The notes below the pieces were generated by a model. It was not told the origin of the DNA. It worked only from the letters and a program-made list of their open reading frames with translations, and searched no databases. Positions 7,722 through 15,929 of a stretch of DNA of 43,970 bases are shown one piece after another. Position numbers and translations under genes: made by a program. Within the stretch, counting starts at the first letter, position 1, and each line of letters opens with the position of its first letter. The DNA is from Paracoccaceae bacterium (lineage in GTDB: Bacteria; Pseudomonadota; Alphaproteobacteria; Rhodobacterales; Rhodobacteraceae), in contig PAPN01000018.1 in the NCBI GenBank assembly GCA_002708925.1, positions 1 through 43,970 of the forward strand. Reading direction: 5' to 3'.

Positions 7722-8987
7722 ATGGATCATTTCCTGTATAAGAATGGCGCGCTTTATGCCGAGGACGTGCCGGTGTCCGAGATCGTGGCGGCTGTTGGCT
7801 CGCCGGTTTATATCTATTCCACGGCTACTTTGCTGCGCCATTTCCGCCTGTTCGACGAGGCGCTGGATGGGATGGATCATCTGGTGTGTTACGCGATGAA
7901 AGCCGCCAGTAACCAGGCGATTTTGAAAACGCTTGCGGCGGCGGGCGCGGGGATGGATGTGGTCTCGGGCGGGGAATATGCGCGGGCCAAGGCCGCTGGC
8001 GTGCCGGGGCATAAGATTGTCTTTTCGGGTGTGGGCAAGACCCGCGCTGAGATGCGCGCGGCGCTGGAGGGCGGTATTCGTCAGTTCAATCTGGAATCCG
8101 AGCCCGAGATGGAGCGCCTGAACGAGGTGGCGGTGTCCATGGGGGTGCAGGCCCCTGTCACTGTGCGGGTCAATCCGGATGTGGATGCCAAGACCCATGC
8201 CAAAATCGCCACTGGCAAATCTGAGAACAAGTTCGGTATTCCGATTTCTCGTGCCAAAGAGGTCTATGCCTATGCGGCCCGCCTGCCGGGGCTGAAGGTG
8301 ATCGGCATCGACGTGCATATCGGCAGCCAGCTGACCGAACTGGAGCCTTTCCGCCTGGCCTATCGCAAAGTGGCCGATCTGACGGAAACGCTGCGCGCCG
8401 AGGGCCATGACATCCAGCGGCTGGATCTGGGCGGGGGGCTGGGCATTCCCTATACCCGCTCGAACGAGGCCCCGCCTCTGCCTGTCGAATATGGCGCTCT
8501 GATCCGCGAGGAGCTGGGCCATCTGGGCTGCGAGATCGAGATTGAACCGGGCCGGCTGATCGCCGGCAACGCCGGCATCATGGTGTCCGAGGTGATCTAT
8601 GTGAAATCCGGCGAGGGCCGCGATTTCCTGATCATTGACGCGGCGATGAACGATCTGGTGCGCCCCGCCATGTACGAGGCCCATCACGACATCATTCCCG
8701 TCATCGAGCCCGAAATCGGCATTGAACAGGCTCCCATCGACATTGTCGGCCCTGTCTGCGAATCCGGCGATACCTTTGCCAAGCAGCGGATGATGCCGCC
8801 TTTGGCCTCGGGGGATCTGGTGGCGTTCCGTTCGGCCGGAGCGTATGGCGCAGTGATGGCCAGCGAATATAACTCGCGCCCGCTGATCCCCGAAGTTCTG
8901 GTCAATGAGCATCAATTCGCCGTCATTCGGGCGCGTCCTACCTTTGACGAAATCATAAACCGCGATACCATTCCCGAATGGCTTTGA
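7722..8987 (+). CDS. lysA: Diaminopimelate decarboxylase
   Basis: PLP enzyme that decarboxylates meso-diaminopimelate to L-lysine, the last step of lysine synthesis. The 421-aa protein has the PLP lysine in CYAMKAASN (Lys60), the glycine-rich phosphate loop DLGGGLGIPY, EPGRLIAGNAG and the partner-subunit active-site motif CESGDTF. Length and motifs match typical LysA. GAGGACGG lies eight bases before the ATG. The TIGR02302 gene starts 34 bp after the stop, probably in the same transcript. Confidence 0.97.
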   Translation: MDHFLYKNGALYAEDVPVSEIVAAVGSPVYIYSTATLLRHFRLFDEALDGMDHLVCYAMKAASNQAILKTLAAAGAGMDVVSGGEYARAKAAGVPGHKIVFSGVGKTRAEMRAALEGGIRQFNLESEPEMERLNEVAVSMGVQAPVTVRVNPDVDAKTHAKIATGKSENKFGIPISRAKEVYAYAARLPGLKVIGIDVHIGSQLTELEPFRLAYRKVADLTETLRAEGHDIQRLDLGGGLGIPYTRSNEAPPLPVEYGALIREELGHLGCEIEIEPGRLIAGNAGIMVSEVIYVKSGEGRDFLIIDAAMNDLVRPAMYEAHHDIIPVIEPEIGIEQAPIDIVGPVCESGDTFAKQRMMPPLASGDLVAFRSAGAYGAVMASEYNSRPLIPEVLVNEHQFAVIRARPTFDEIINRDTIPEWL

Positions 8988-9021
8988 TGCGATCCCCGCG
9001 TCGGGCCGCATTGGAAACGGT

Positions 9022-11574
9022 ATGTCTGACGCTGATCGTACGGTCCTGAGCAAAATCCGCTGGCCGCTTCGCCTGACCTGGGCGGGGCTGATGGCCGAGC
9101 GCATCACCCGTGCCTTCTGGCCTGTCTGGTCGGTGATCTTTGCGGTGGCTGGGCTGTTGATGCTGGGTGTCCATGACATGATCGCGATCGAGCTGGTCTG
9201 GGCAATGGCCGTCCTGTCCGCCGCTGTGCTGATCGGGCTGACGGTGCGCGGGGCTTTGCGGTTCCGCTTCCCGGCCCGCGCCGAGGCATTGGACCGCCTG
9301 GACAGCACCATGAAAGGCCGACCCATTCAGACTTTGCTGGATCGGCAGGCGATTGGCGCGGGGGATGCGGGCACGATGGCGCTGTGGCAGGCGCATCAGG
9401 CGCGCATGGCCGCGCGCGCCGCGCAGGCCAGACCCGCCCGGCCAGACCTGACCCTGACCCGGCGCGATCCTTTTGCCCTGCGCTATGTGGCGCTGCTGGG
9501 CCTGTCTGTCGCGCTGCTGTTCGGCACTTTCAGCCGCGTGGGATCGGTGGTGGGCATGGGGCCGGGCGGGCAGGGCGATCTGGCCACAGGCCCCGCTTGG
9601 GAAGGCTGGATCGAGCCCCCCGCCTATACCGGCCTGCCGGTGCTTTATCTGGCCGATCAGGGCCCGAATCTGGAAATCCCTCAGGGCAGCCGCGTCACCC
9701 TGCGCTTCTACGGAGAGCTGGGCGCGCTGACCCTGGCCGAGACTGTCTCGGGCCGGATTGGGGATGTGCCCCCCGCCTCGGACAGCGCGCAGGAATTCAT
9801 CGTGACCCGCTCGGGCGATCTGGCGATCAACGGCACCGGCGGGCGCAGCTGGGATGTCGCTCTGCTGCCCGATCTGAAGCCTCAGGTCGTGGTCTCAGGG
9901 CGCCCGGAAACCAATGTGGATGGGCAGATGAGCCTGCCGTTCACCGCCTCGGATGATTATGGCGTGACCGGCGGCACCGTGCGGATCACCCTTGATCTGG
10001 ATGCAGTCCCGCGCCGCTATGGCCTGCTGCCCGAACCCGAACCGCGCGCGCCGATTGATCTGGACCTGCCGATGCCCGTGGCTGGCAATCGCGCTGAATT
10101 CACCGAATTGCTGATCGAGAATTTCTCGCAGCATCCGTGGGCGCATCTGCCGGTCAGCCTTGATTTTCAGGTGCAAGATGCCTCGGGGCAGGTTGGACAC
10201 AGCCAGCCCGAACAGCTGAACCTGCCCGCGCGGCGCTTCTTTGACCCGCTGGCCGCCGCCCTGATCGAACAACGCCGAGACCTGCTGTGGACGCGTCAGA
10301 ATGCCCCCCGGATCGCCCAGGTTCTGCGCGCGATTTCCTGGCAACCCGAAGATCAGCTATTCCCCGAACAGGCCGAATATCTGCAATTCCGTGTGATCCT
10401 GCGGCGGCTGGAAACCTATGGCCCGACCATGGATGCCGCCCAGCAAGAGGAACTGTCGCAGGCGCTGTGGGATCTGGCCGTGCAAATCGAAGACGGCGAT
10501 CTGGACGACGCGATGGAGCGCATGAAACGCGCGCAGGAACGTCTGTCCGAAGCGATGAAAAACGGTGCCAGCGAACAGGAAATCGCCCGCCTGATGCAAG
10601 AGCTGCGCGATGCCACGCAGGACTATCTGCGCCAACGCGCGCGCCAGGCGCAGCGCGATACCGAGCAGATGGACGAAGGAATGCAAGCGCCCGACGATTC
10701 GGTCCAGATGAGCATGGACGATCTGCAACGCATGATGGACCGTATACAGGAACTGGTCGAACAGGGCCGCATGGCCGAAGCCCAAGAGGCCATGCGCCAG
10801 TTCCAGGAAATGATGGAAAACATGCAAACCGCACAGCAGGGCGGGCAGGGCCAGAATGCCGGTGAACAGGCAATGGAACAGCTGGGCGAAACGCTGCGCG
10901 AGCAGCAGGGCCTGTCCGATCAGGCCTTTCGCGATTTGCAGGAACAGTTCAATCCGGGTGCCAATCGCGGTCAGTCTCAGGGCAACGAGGGGCGCAATGG
11001 GGGCCAGGGGCGCGGTGAAAACCACGCAGAAGGCCAGGGAAACAGCAACTCCGAAAATGGCGAAGGCCAGCAGGGGCAGGGCTCTTTGGCGGATCGCCAG
11101 CAGGCCCTGCGCGACGAGCTGAACCGACAACGCGGCAACCTGCCCGGCGCGGGCACCGAAGGCGGCGATGCCGCCCGCGAGGCGCTGGAACAGGCCGAAC
11201 GCGCCATGAACGGGGCCGAAGAAGCGCTGCGCCGCGATGACCTGTCTGGCGCGATCGACAAACAGGCCGAAGCCATGGACGCGCTGCGCGAAGGTATACG
11301 GAACCTGGGGGAGGCAATGGCCGAAGCCGGCCGGCGCCAAGGCGGTGCCGAACCGCGCGACAGCGAAAATGCCCAGGCCGGCAGCCGAGATCCGCTCGGC
11401 CGCACTCCGGGCGCGCGCGGCGGGGACGTCGGCACCGAAGAGAGCCTGCTGCAAGGAGAAGACGTCTATCGCCGTGCGCGTGAGCTACTTGATGAAATCC
11501 GCCGTCGCACGGGGGATGGGGAACGCCCGGAGGACGAGCTGAACTATCTGAAACGACTGCTGGAGCGTTTCTGA
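9022..11574 (+). CDS. TIGR02302 (DUF4175) family membrane protein
   Basis: An 850-aa protein of unknown function found beside lysA or argH in alphaproteobacteria. It has two N-terminal membrane segments (about residues 33-75) and a third near 155-175. A long predicted extracytoplasmic region follows, with several beta-rich stretches and PPAYTGLP near residue 197. Residues about 430-780 are a low-complexity, charged and helical region (many QEAMRQFQEMMEN-like blocks and Gln/Gly/Asn-rich patches) likely to be coiled coil. The C-terminus (ARELLDEIRRR...LKRLLERF) is conserved in the family. Its size and layout suggest an envelope structural role, but this is inference. Confidence 0.88.
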   Translation: MSDADRTVLSKIRWPLRLTWAGLMAERITRAFWPVWSVIFAVAGLLMLGVHDMIAIELVWAMAVLSAAVLIGLTVRGALRFRFPARAEALDRLDSTMKGRPIQTLLDRQAIGAGDAGTMALWQAHQARMAARAAQARPARPDLTLTRRDPFALRYVALLGLSVALLFGTFSRVGSVVGMGPGGQGDLATGPAWEGWIEPPAYTGLPVLYLADQGPNLEIPQGSRVTLRFYGELGALTLAETVSGRIGDVPPASDSAQEFIVTRSGDLAINGTGGRSWDVALLPDLKPQVVVSGRPETNVDGQMSLPFTASDDYGVTGGTVRITLDLDAVPRRYGLLPEPEPRAPIDLDLPMPVAGNRAEFTELLIENFSQHPWAHLPVSLDFQVQDASGQVGHSQPEQLNLPARRFFDPLAAALIEQRRDLLWTRQNAPRIAQVLRAISWQPEDQLFPEQAEYLQFRVILRRLETYGPTMDAAQQEELSQALWDLAVQIEDGDLDDAMERMKRAQERLSEAMKNGASEQEIARLMQELRDATQDYLRQRARQAQRDTEQMDEGMQAPDDSVQMSMDDLQRMMDRIQELVEQGRMAEAQEAMRQFQEMMENMQTAQQGGQGQNAGEQAMEQLGETLREQQGLSDQAFRDLQEQFNPGANRGQSQGNEGRNGGQGRGENHAEGQGNSNSENGEGQQGQGSLADRQQALRDELNRQRGNLPGAGTEGGDAAREALEQAERAMNGAEEALRRDDLSGAIDKQAEAMDALREGIRNLGEAMAEAGRRQGGAEPRDSENAQAGSRDPLGRTPGARGGDVGTEESLLQGEDVYRRARELLDEIRRRTGDGERPEDELNYLKRLLERF

Positions 11575-11604
11575 CCCCCCTCATAGATGCCCCTGACCCA
11601 ATTG

Positions 11605-11728
11605 TGCGCTACGCGCGCAGGATATCTCGTCATCGGCCTTTGGCCTCTTCCTCGGGTGTGGGGCTGCGCCCCACCGAAAGCCTCTCTGTGGCTGCGCCTT
11701 TCTTTGCTCGGGTCAATACTCCGGGGGA
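11605..11728 (+). repeat. Dispersed intergenic repeat, copy B
   Basis: Second copy of the repeat at 7497-7610, same orientation, about 4.1 kb away. Block 1 is 11618-11653. Block 2 is CTTTCTTTGCTC (11698-11709) then AATACTCCGGGGG (11715-11727). The middle is different and holds its own small hairpin (GGGGCTGCGCCCC). Like copy A, it starts shortly after the stop of the last gene in a plus-strand unit and leads into a terminator. Confidence 0.85.
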
Positions 11729-11764
11729 GCGCCAAAGGCGCGGGGGCAGCGCCCCAAACAAGAT

Positions 11765-11790
11765 CCCCCAGCGCGGGGCTGGGGGGCTTT
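11765..11790. terminator. Terminator between TIGR02302 gene and leuA
   Basis: CCCCCAGC (11765-11772) pairs with GCTGGGGG (11778-11785) around a 5-base loop, followed on the plus strand by GCTTTCTT. It sits between convergent genes, two bases from the leuA stop. It should end the plus-strand transcript well and may also help end leuA, though the minus-strand tail (ATCTTGTTT) is less T-rich. Confidence 0.75.
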
Positions 11791-11791
11791 C

Positions 11792-13369
11792 TTAGTGGTG
11801 ATCCTTGTAGTGGATCTCTTTGGTGTCTTCTCCGGGGCCGGTTTTTTGCCGCCGCACGATCAGCCGGTTCAGTGCGTTTACATAGGCGCGGACGCTGGCG
11901 ACCACTGTGTCGGTATCGGCCGAGGATCCGGTTGCGATGCGACCATCCTCTTCGATACGCACCGAGACAGTGGCCTGTGCATCGGTGCCTTCGGTGACGG
12001 CATGGACCTGATAAAGTTGCAGGCGCGCCGTATGGGGATAGAGCATTTTCACACAGTTGAAGGCCGCATCCACAGGGCCGTCGCCGGTGGCGTCGATGCT
12101 TTTGTCTTCACCGTCAATGGACAGGGTCATTTCGGCCTCTTGCGGGCCATCGGTGCCGCAGACCACGCGCAGACGTTTGAGATGCAGCGTGTCGCCTTCG
12201 TCCTGGACCTCCTGATCCTGCACCATGGCGATCAGGTCATCGTCGAACACTTCTTTTTTGCGGTCGGCCAGGGCTTTGAAACGCACGAAGACATCGTTCA
12301 GCTGGTTCTCGCCCAGCTCGTATCCCAGCTCTTCCATCTTGGCGCGCAGGGCGGCGCGGCCCGAGTGTTTGCCCAGCGGCAGAGAGGTGCCCGAAAGGCC
12401 GATATCCTCAGGCACCATGATTTCAAAGTTTTCGCGGTTCTTCAGCATGCCGTCCTGGTGGATGCCGGATTCATGCGCAAAGGCGTTCTTGCCGACGATG
12501 GCCTTGTTGAACTGCACCGGAAAGCCCGAAACCGTTGCCACCCGGCGCGAGATATTCATGATCTTGGTGGTGTCGATCTGGGTGCGGTAGGGCATGATGT
12601 CATTGCGCACACGCAGAGCCATCACGACCTCTTCCAGCGCGGTGTTGCCTGCGCGTTCGCCCAGCCCGTTGATGGTGCATTCGATCTGGCGGGCACCGGC
12701 CTCGACCGCGGCCAGGGCGTTGGCCGTCGCCATGCCCAGATCGTTGTGGCAGTGGGTCGCGAACACGATTTCATCCGCGCCGGGGACGCGTTCCAGCAGC
12801 ATTTTGATCAGATCGGCGCTTTCGCGCGGGGCGGTATAGCCGACGGTATCGGGGATGTTGATCGTGGTGGCACCGGCCTTGATCGCGATCTCGATCACGC
12901 GGCACAGGTAATCATGCTCGGTCCGGGTGGCATCCATCGGCGACCATTGCACGTTGTCGCACAGATTGCGGGCGTGGCTGACGGTCTCGTGGATCTTGTC
13001 GGCCATTTCATCCATGGTCAGATCGGGGATCGCGCGGTGCAACGGCGAGGTGCCGATAAAGGTGTGGATGCGCGGGCTGGCCGCGTGTTTCACGGCCTCA
13101 AAGCAGCGGTCGATATCCTTGAAATTGGCGCGCGCCAGGCCGCAGATGGTGGAATTTCTGGAACGCTCGGCGATTTCCTTCACCGCTTTGAAATCACCTT
13201 CCGAGGCAATGGGGAAACCGGCCTCGATGATGTCGACGCCCATGTCGTCCAGCATTTCGGCGATTTCCAGCTTTTCAGCGTGGGTCATCGTTGCGCCGGG
13301 GGATTGCTCGCCATCACGCAGAGTCGTGTCGAAAATCAAGACGTGGTCTTGTTTGGATTTATCGGTCAT
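11792..13369 (-). CDS. leuA: 2-isopropylmalate synthase
   Basis: Condenses acetyl-CoA with 2-oxoisovalerate, the first committed step of leucine synthesis. The 525-aa protein has the N-terminal [13 protein letters not shown] metal-binding motif, NIPDTVGY and HCHNDLG in the TIM barrel, and a C-terminal domain of the type that binds leucine for feedback inhibition (from about residue 395). The start is the only good ATG before DTTLRDG; its ribosome-binding site is weak (AAGAGACCCGAC). A Leu-rich leader peptide and hairpin lie upstream, suggesting attenuation as well as feedback control. Confidence 0.96.
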   Translation of the reverse strand: MTDKSKQDHVLIFDTTLRDGEQSPGATMTHAEKLEIAEMLDDMGVDIIEAGFPIASEGDFKAVKEIAERSRNSTICGLARANFKDIDRCFEAVKHAASPRIHTFIGTSPLHRAIPDLTMDEMADKIHETVSHARNLCDNVQWSPMDATRTEHDYLCRVIEIAIKAGATTINIPDTVGYTAPRESADLIKMLLERVPGADEIVFATHCHNDLGMATANALAAVEAGARQIECTINGLGERAGNTALEEVVMALRVRNDIMPYRTQIDTTKIMNISRRVATVSGFPVQFNKAIVGKNAFAHESGIHQDGMLKNRENFEIMVPEDIGLSGTSLPLGKHSGRAALRAKMEELGYELGENQLNDVFVRFKALADRKKEVFDDDLIAMVQDQEVQDEGDTLHLKRLRVVCGTDGPQEAEMTLSIDGEDKSIDATGDGPVDAAFNCVKMLYPHTARLQLYQVHAVTEGTDAQATVSVRIEEDGRIATGSSADTDTVVASVRAYVNALNRLIVRRQKTGPGEDTKEIHYKDHH

Positions 13370-13409
13370 GTCGGGTCTCTTTTTTGAAGTCTGCTAAAGC
13401 CTGGGGCGC

Positions 13410-13463
13410 GAAAATCAAGCACATCCTCTGAGCGGTCGCGCCGGGAAATGGCACGCTCAGAGG
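13410..13463 (-). promoter_or_regulatory. leuA attenuator hairpin
   Basis: On the minus strand CCTCTGAGCG (13454-13463) pairs perfectly over 10 bp with CGCTCAGAGG (13425-13434). The stem can be extended inward by GTGCC/GGCGC. It is followed by ATGTGCTTGATTTT, so the T-run begins some ten bases after the stem, which is weak for a classical terminator. The 5' arm overlaps the last codons and stop of the leader peptide, so ribosome position would decide whether it forms. A second pairing, CTGCTAA (13468-13474) with TTAGCAG (13391-13397), links the Leu codons to the region before leuA. Confidence 0.65.
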
Positions 13464-13546
13464 CAGCTTAGCAGTAGCAGGGCAGCACAGGGCAACGCGC
13501 CGTCAAAGCGGCGAGCGGTTGCGGGGATATGTGCCTGCGTATTCAT
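13457..13546 (-). CDS. leuL: Leucine leader peptide of leuA
   Basis: A 29-codon reading frame beginning MNTQAHIPATARR and ending ALLLLSCL, with stop TGA. Six of its last twelve residues are Leu, and four are consecutive (CTG CTA CTG CTA), including the rarer CTA codon. It ends inside the 5' arm of a 10-bp hairpin, 87 bp before leuA. This is the standard layout of a transcription-attenuation leader: when charged Leu-tRNA is scarce, the ribosome stalls in the Leu run. No Shine-Dalgarno sequence precedes the ATG, and a TATAAA box ends eight bases upstream, so the transcript may begin at the start codon itself. Confidence 0.8.
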   Translation of the reverse strand: MNTQAHIPATARRFDGALPCAALLLLSCL

Positions 13547-13554
13547 GGCCACGA

Positions 13555-13560
13555 TTTATA
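13555..13560 (-). promoter_or_regulatory. Candidate -10 box of the leu leader promoter
   Basis: TATAAA on the minus strand, eight bases before the leader-peptide ATG. Transcription would then start at or within a base or two of that ATG, giving a leaderless message. No strong -35 is visible at 17 bases (TTTTCT region only). The trpL leader of Sinorhizobium is a known leaderless precedent. Confidence 0.45.
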
Positions 13561-13634
13561 GGAGGCGAAATCCGAAAAGAAAAGCGCGAATTTGGAGATA
13601 TTGATCGGCGGGCGTGTCGCGCTAGATCGGCGGT

Positions 13635-14300
13635 ATGGACAGAGCCCTGATCATCGGCGCCTCGGGCGGGATTGGCGCGGCGCTTGCGGCGGCGTTGCGG
13701 GCGCGTGGGGTGCAGGTGACGGGGCTGTCACGCAGCGCGGCGGGGCTGGACGTGACGGATGAGGGCTCGGTTCGGGAGCATTTGCAGGGGCTCGGGCCGG
13801 GGTTCGATCTGATCTTTGTGGCCACCGGGGCGCTGGCGGGGGCAGGGCGGCCGCCTGAGAAGACGCTGCGCACGCTGACGCCGCGCGCCATGGCCGATCA
13901 GTTCGCGGTCAATTGCATCGGGCCGGCGCTGGTGATGAAACACGCGCTGCACCTGTTGCCCCGAAACCGGCGGGCGGTGTTTGCGGCGCTGTCGGCGCGG
14001 GTCGGGTCCATTGGCGATAACCGGCTGGGGGGCTGGTATTCCTATCGCGCGGCCAAGGCGGCGCTGAATCAGGTGATCCACACCGGCGCGATCGAGCTGG
14101 CCCGCACCCATCCCCAAGCTATTTGCGTGGCGCTGCACCCCGGCACGGTGGCGACAGAATTCACAGCGGATTATGCGGGGCGTCACCCCACCGTGCCCCC
14201 GGCCGAGGCCGCGCAGAATCTGCTGGCCGTGGTCAACGGGCTGAGCGCGGCGCAGACCGGAGGGTTCTTTGATTGGCGCGGTGCTGCGGTGCCCTGGTAG
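13635..14300 (+). CDS. Short-chain dehydrogenase/reductase, C-factor-like
   Basis: Cytoplasmic NAD(P)-dependent oxidoreductase of 221 aa. The Rossmann loop is GASGGIGAAL (residues 8-17), the active-site motif is YSYRAAK (YxxxK) with an upstream LSARVGS serine, and HPGTVATEF follows. The pattern resembles CsgA/C-factor-type SDRs. The substrate cannot be inferred. No clear ribosome-binding site precedes the ATG. It diverges from the leu leader with about 88 bp between and converges on the MORN gene. Codons end in G more often than in most neighbours. Confidence 0.85.
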   Translation: MDRALIIGASGGIGAALAAALRARGVQVTGLSRSAAGLDVTDEGSVREHLQGLGPGFDLIFVATGALAGAGRPPEKTLRTLTPRAMADQFAVNCIGPALVMKHALHLLPRNRRAVFAALSARVGSIGDNRLGGWYSYRAAKAALNQVIHTGAIELARTHPQAICVALHPGTVATEFTADYAGRHPTVPPAEAAQNLLAVVNGLSAAQTGGFFDWRGAAVPW

Positions 14301-14313
14301 GGGCGGGCAGGCG

Positions 14314-15777
14314 CTATTCCGCCACGGCGGGGGCTGTCTGAGGGGCCGTTTGGGGGGCGGTTTCGGCCGCCGGGCCGCTGACCAGCGCGCCGTTTTCCCA
14401 TTTGCCGGTTTCCTCTTGGCCGCTGGCATAGCGCATGGTGCCGGGGCCCTGGCGTTTGCCATCCGCGAACATGCCTTCGTAGACATCGCCATTGGCATAG
14501 GTGGCCTTGCCCTGGCCGTTGATCTCGCCTGCTTTCCAGGCCCCTTCGTATTTGAAGCCGTCCTTGGCGGTGATCGTGCCCATGCCCTCGCGCTGGCCGT
14601 TCACGAAATCGCCCTCGTAGACCATGCCGTTGGGATAGGTGGCCTTGCCCGCGCCGTGGCGTTTGCCATCGGACCAGTTGCCCTCGTAGCGGTAGCCGTC
14701 CGGGTAGGTCATGATGCCATGGCCGTGGTTGCGCGCGTTGACAAAGCCGCCCTCGTAGACCGAGCCATTGCGATAGGTGGCTTTGCCCTGCCCATCAATC
14801 ACGCCCTGCCGCCATTCGCCTTCGTAGGTGGCGCTGTCGGGGTAGGTGATCTTGCCGATCCCGTCCTCGGTGCCCGCGCGGAACTGGCCCTCATAGACCG
14901 AGCCATCGGGATAGGTAACCTTGCCCGCCCCTTCGATCTGGCCCGCCACCCAAGAGCCTTCGTAGCGGTAGCCGTCCACGCCCGTGAACACGCCCTGACC
15001 CTGGCGGTGATCGTCGGCGAATTCGCCCTCGTAGGTGTCGCCATTGGCGTAGATGACCTTGCCCAGCCCCTGACGGCGGCCATTGACCAGCGCGCCCTCA
15101 TAAACGTCGCCATTGCTTTGGGTCAGTTTGCCCTGGCCGTGGATCTGGCCGTTCTGCCACAGGCCGGTATAGACCATCCCGTCGGGCATGGTCAGCGTGC
15201 CCTGACCCTCGCGGGTGCCGCGGCGCACCTCGCCCTCGTAGACGGCGCCATCGGGATAGGTGATGGTGCCGCGCCCTTCTTTCACGCCATTGTTCCAGGC
15301 ACCGTCATAGATATAGCCGCCCGGTGTGCGCATGATGCCGCGCCCGTGGTGCATGGCGTTCTTGAAGCTGCCCTCGTAGCGGGTGCCATTGGCATAGACC
15401 GCCACGCCCGAGCCGGTGATTTTCCCCGCCACCCAGTCGCCCTCGTAGGTCGAGCCGTCGGTGAACACGATCTTGCCCGCGCCCTCGGGTTTGCCCTTGG
15501 CAAATTCACCCTCATAGACCGAGCCATTGGGGAATCGCGCCACGCCCAACCCGCGAATTTCGCCGTTTACCCAGTCGCCGGTATACTCATAGCCATTGGG
15601 CAGGCGGTAGGTGCCGGTGCCATGTTGCAGCCCGTCCTTGAACGTGCCCTCATAGACGCCGCCATCTTCGTATTGCTTGGTTTGAACGCCGTCTTGCGCC
15701 CATGCGGGCAGGGCCGGGCCCATGCCTGCGATGAAACCGGCAGCGACGGCTGCGATGATCTTGCGCGTGAAAGCCAT
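14314..15777 (-). CDS. Exported protein with 18 MORN repeats
   Basis: A 487-aa protein. Residues 1-27 are a signal peptide (cleavage likely at AWA|Q). Eighteen MORN repeats of exactly 23 residues run from Tyr42 to residue 455, followed by a partial repeat and an Ala/Pro/Thr tail (APQTAPQTAP). A typical repeat is YEGxF/WxxGxxxGxGxxxYxxG. The fifth position alternates Phe and Trp from repeat to repeat, which shows a two-repeat building block. MORN repeats form extended beta-hairpin rods and in other organisms bind lipids or proteins; this protein's partner is unknown. AGGA lies before the chosen ATG. Confidence 0.9.
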   Translation of the reverse strand: MAFTRKIIAAVAAGFIAGMGPALPAWAQDGVQTKQYEDGGVYEGTFKDGLQHGTGTYRLPNGYEYTGDWVNGEIRGLGVARFPNGSVYEGEFAKGKPEGAGKIVFTDGSTYEGDWVAGKITGSGVAVYANGTRYEGSFKNAMHHGRGIMRTPGGYIYDGAWNNGVKEGRGTITYPDGAVYEGEVRRGTREGQGTLTMPDGMVYTGLWQNGQIHGQGKLTQSNGDVYEGALVNGRRQGLGKVIYANGDTYEGEFADDHRQGQGVFTGVDGYRYEGSWVAGQIEGAGKVTYPDGSVYEGQFRAGTEDGIGKITYPDSATYEGEWRQGVIDGQGKATYRNGSVYEGGFVNARNHGHGIMTYPDGYRYEGNWSDGKRHGAGKATYPNGMVYEGDFVNGQREGMGTITAKDGFKYEGAWKAGEINGQGKATYANGDVYEGMFADGKRQGPGTMRYASGQEETGKWENGALVSGPAAETAPQTAPQTAPAVAE

Positions 15778-15929
15778 AAATGTCCTGCCCGAAGCGTGAG
15801 GGTGCCCTGTGTGCGTTGCCCGAAATCTAGTGGACCACCCCGCCTTAGACAACGCCTTTTGGTCAAACCGGCTTTTCCTCGCTGGTGGTTCTGGTAAATC
15901 GGAGGGAACGCAGCAAAGAGGGGCACCCC

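Noticed and set aside
11795..13387. A 530-codon plus-strand frame opposite leuA.
   Set aside because: leuA has full family motifs and length on the minus strand; the plus frame shows none.
14440..15655. Regular 69-bp spacing that could suggest a CRISPR-like or satellite array.
   Set aside because: The repeats are degenerate, stay in one reading frame and encode MORN units; there are no identical repeats with unique spacers.
14269..15897. A long plus-strand frame rich in Ala, Val and Gly opposite the MORN gene.
   Set aside because: Its regularity comes from the 69-bp MORN repeat read on the wrong strand; the minus frame has a signal peptide and perfect MORN units.
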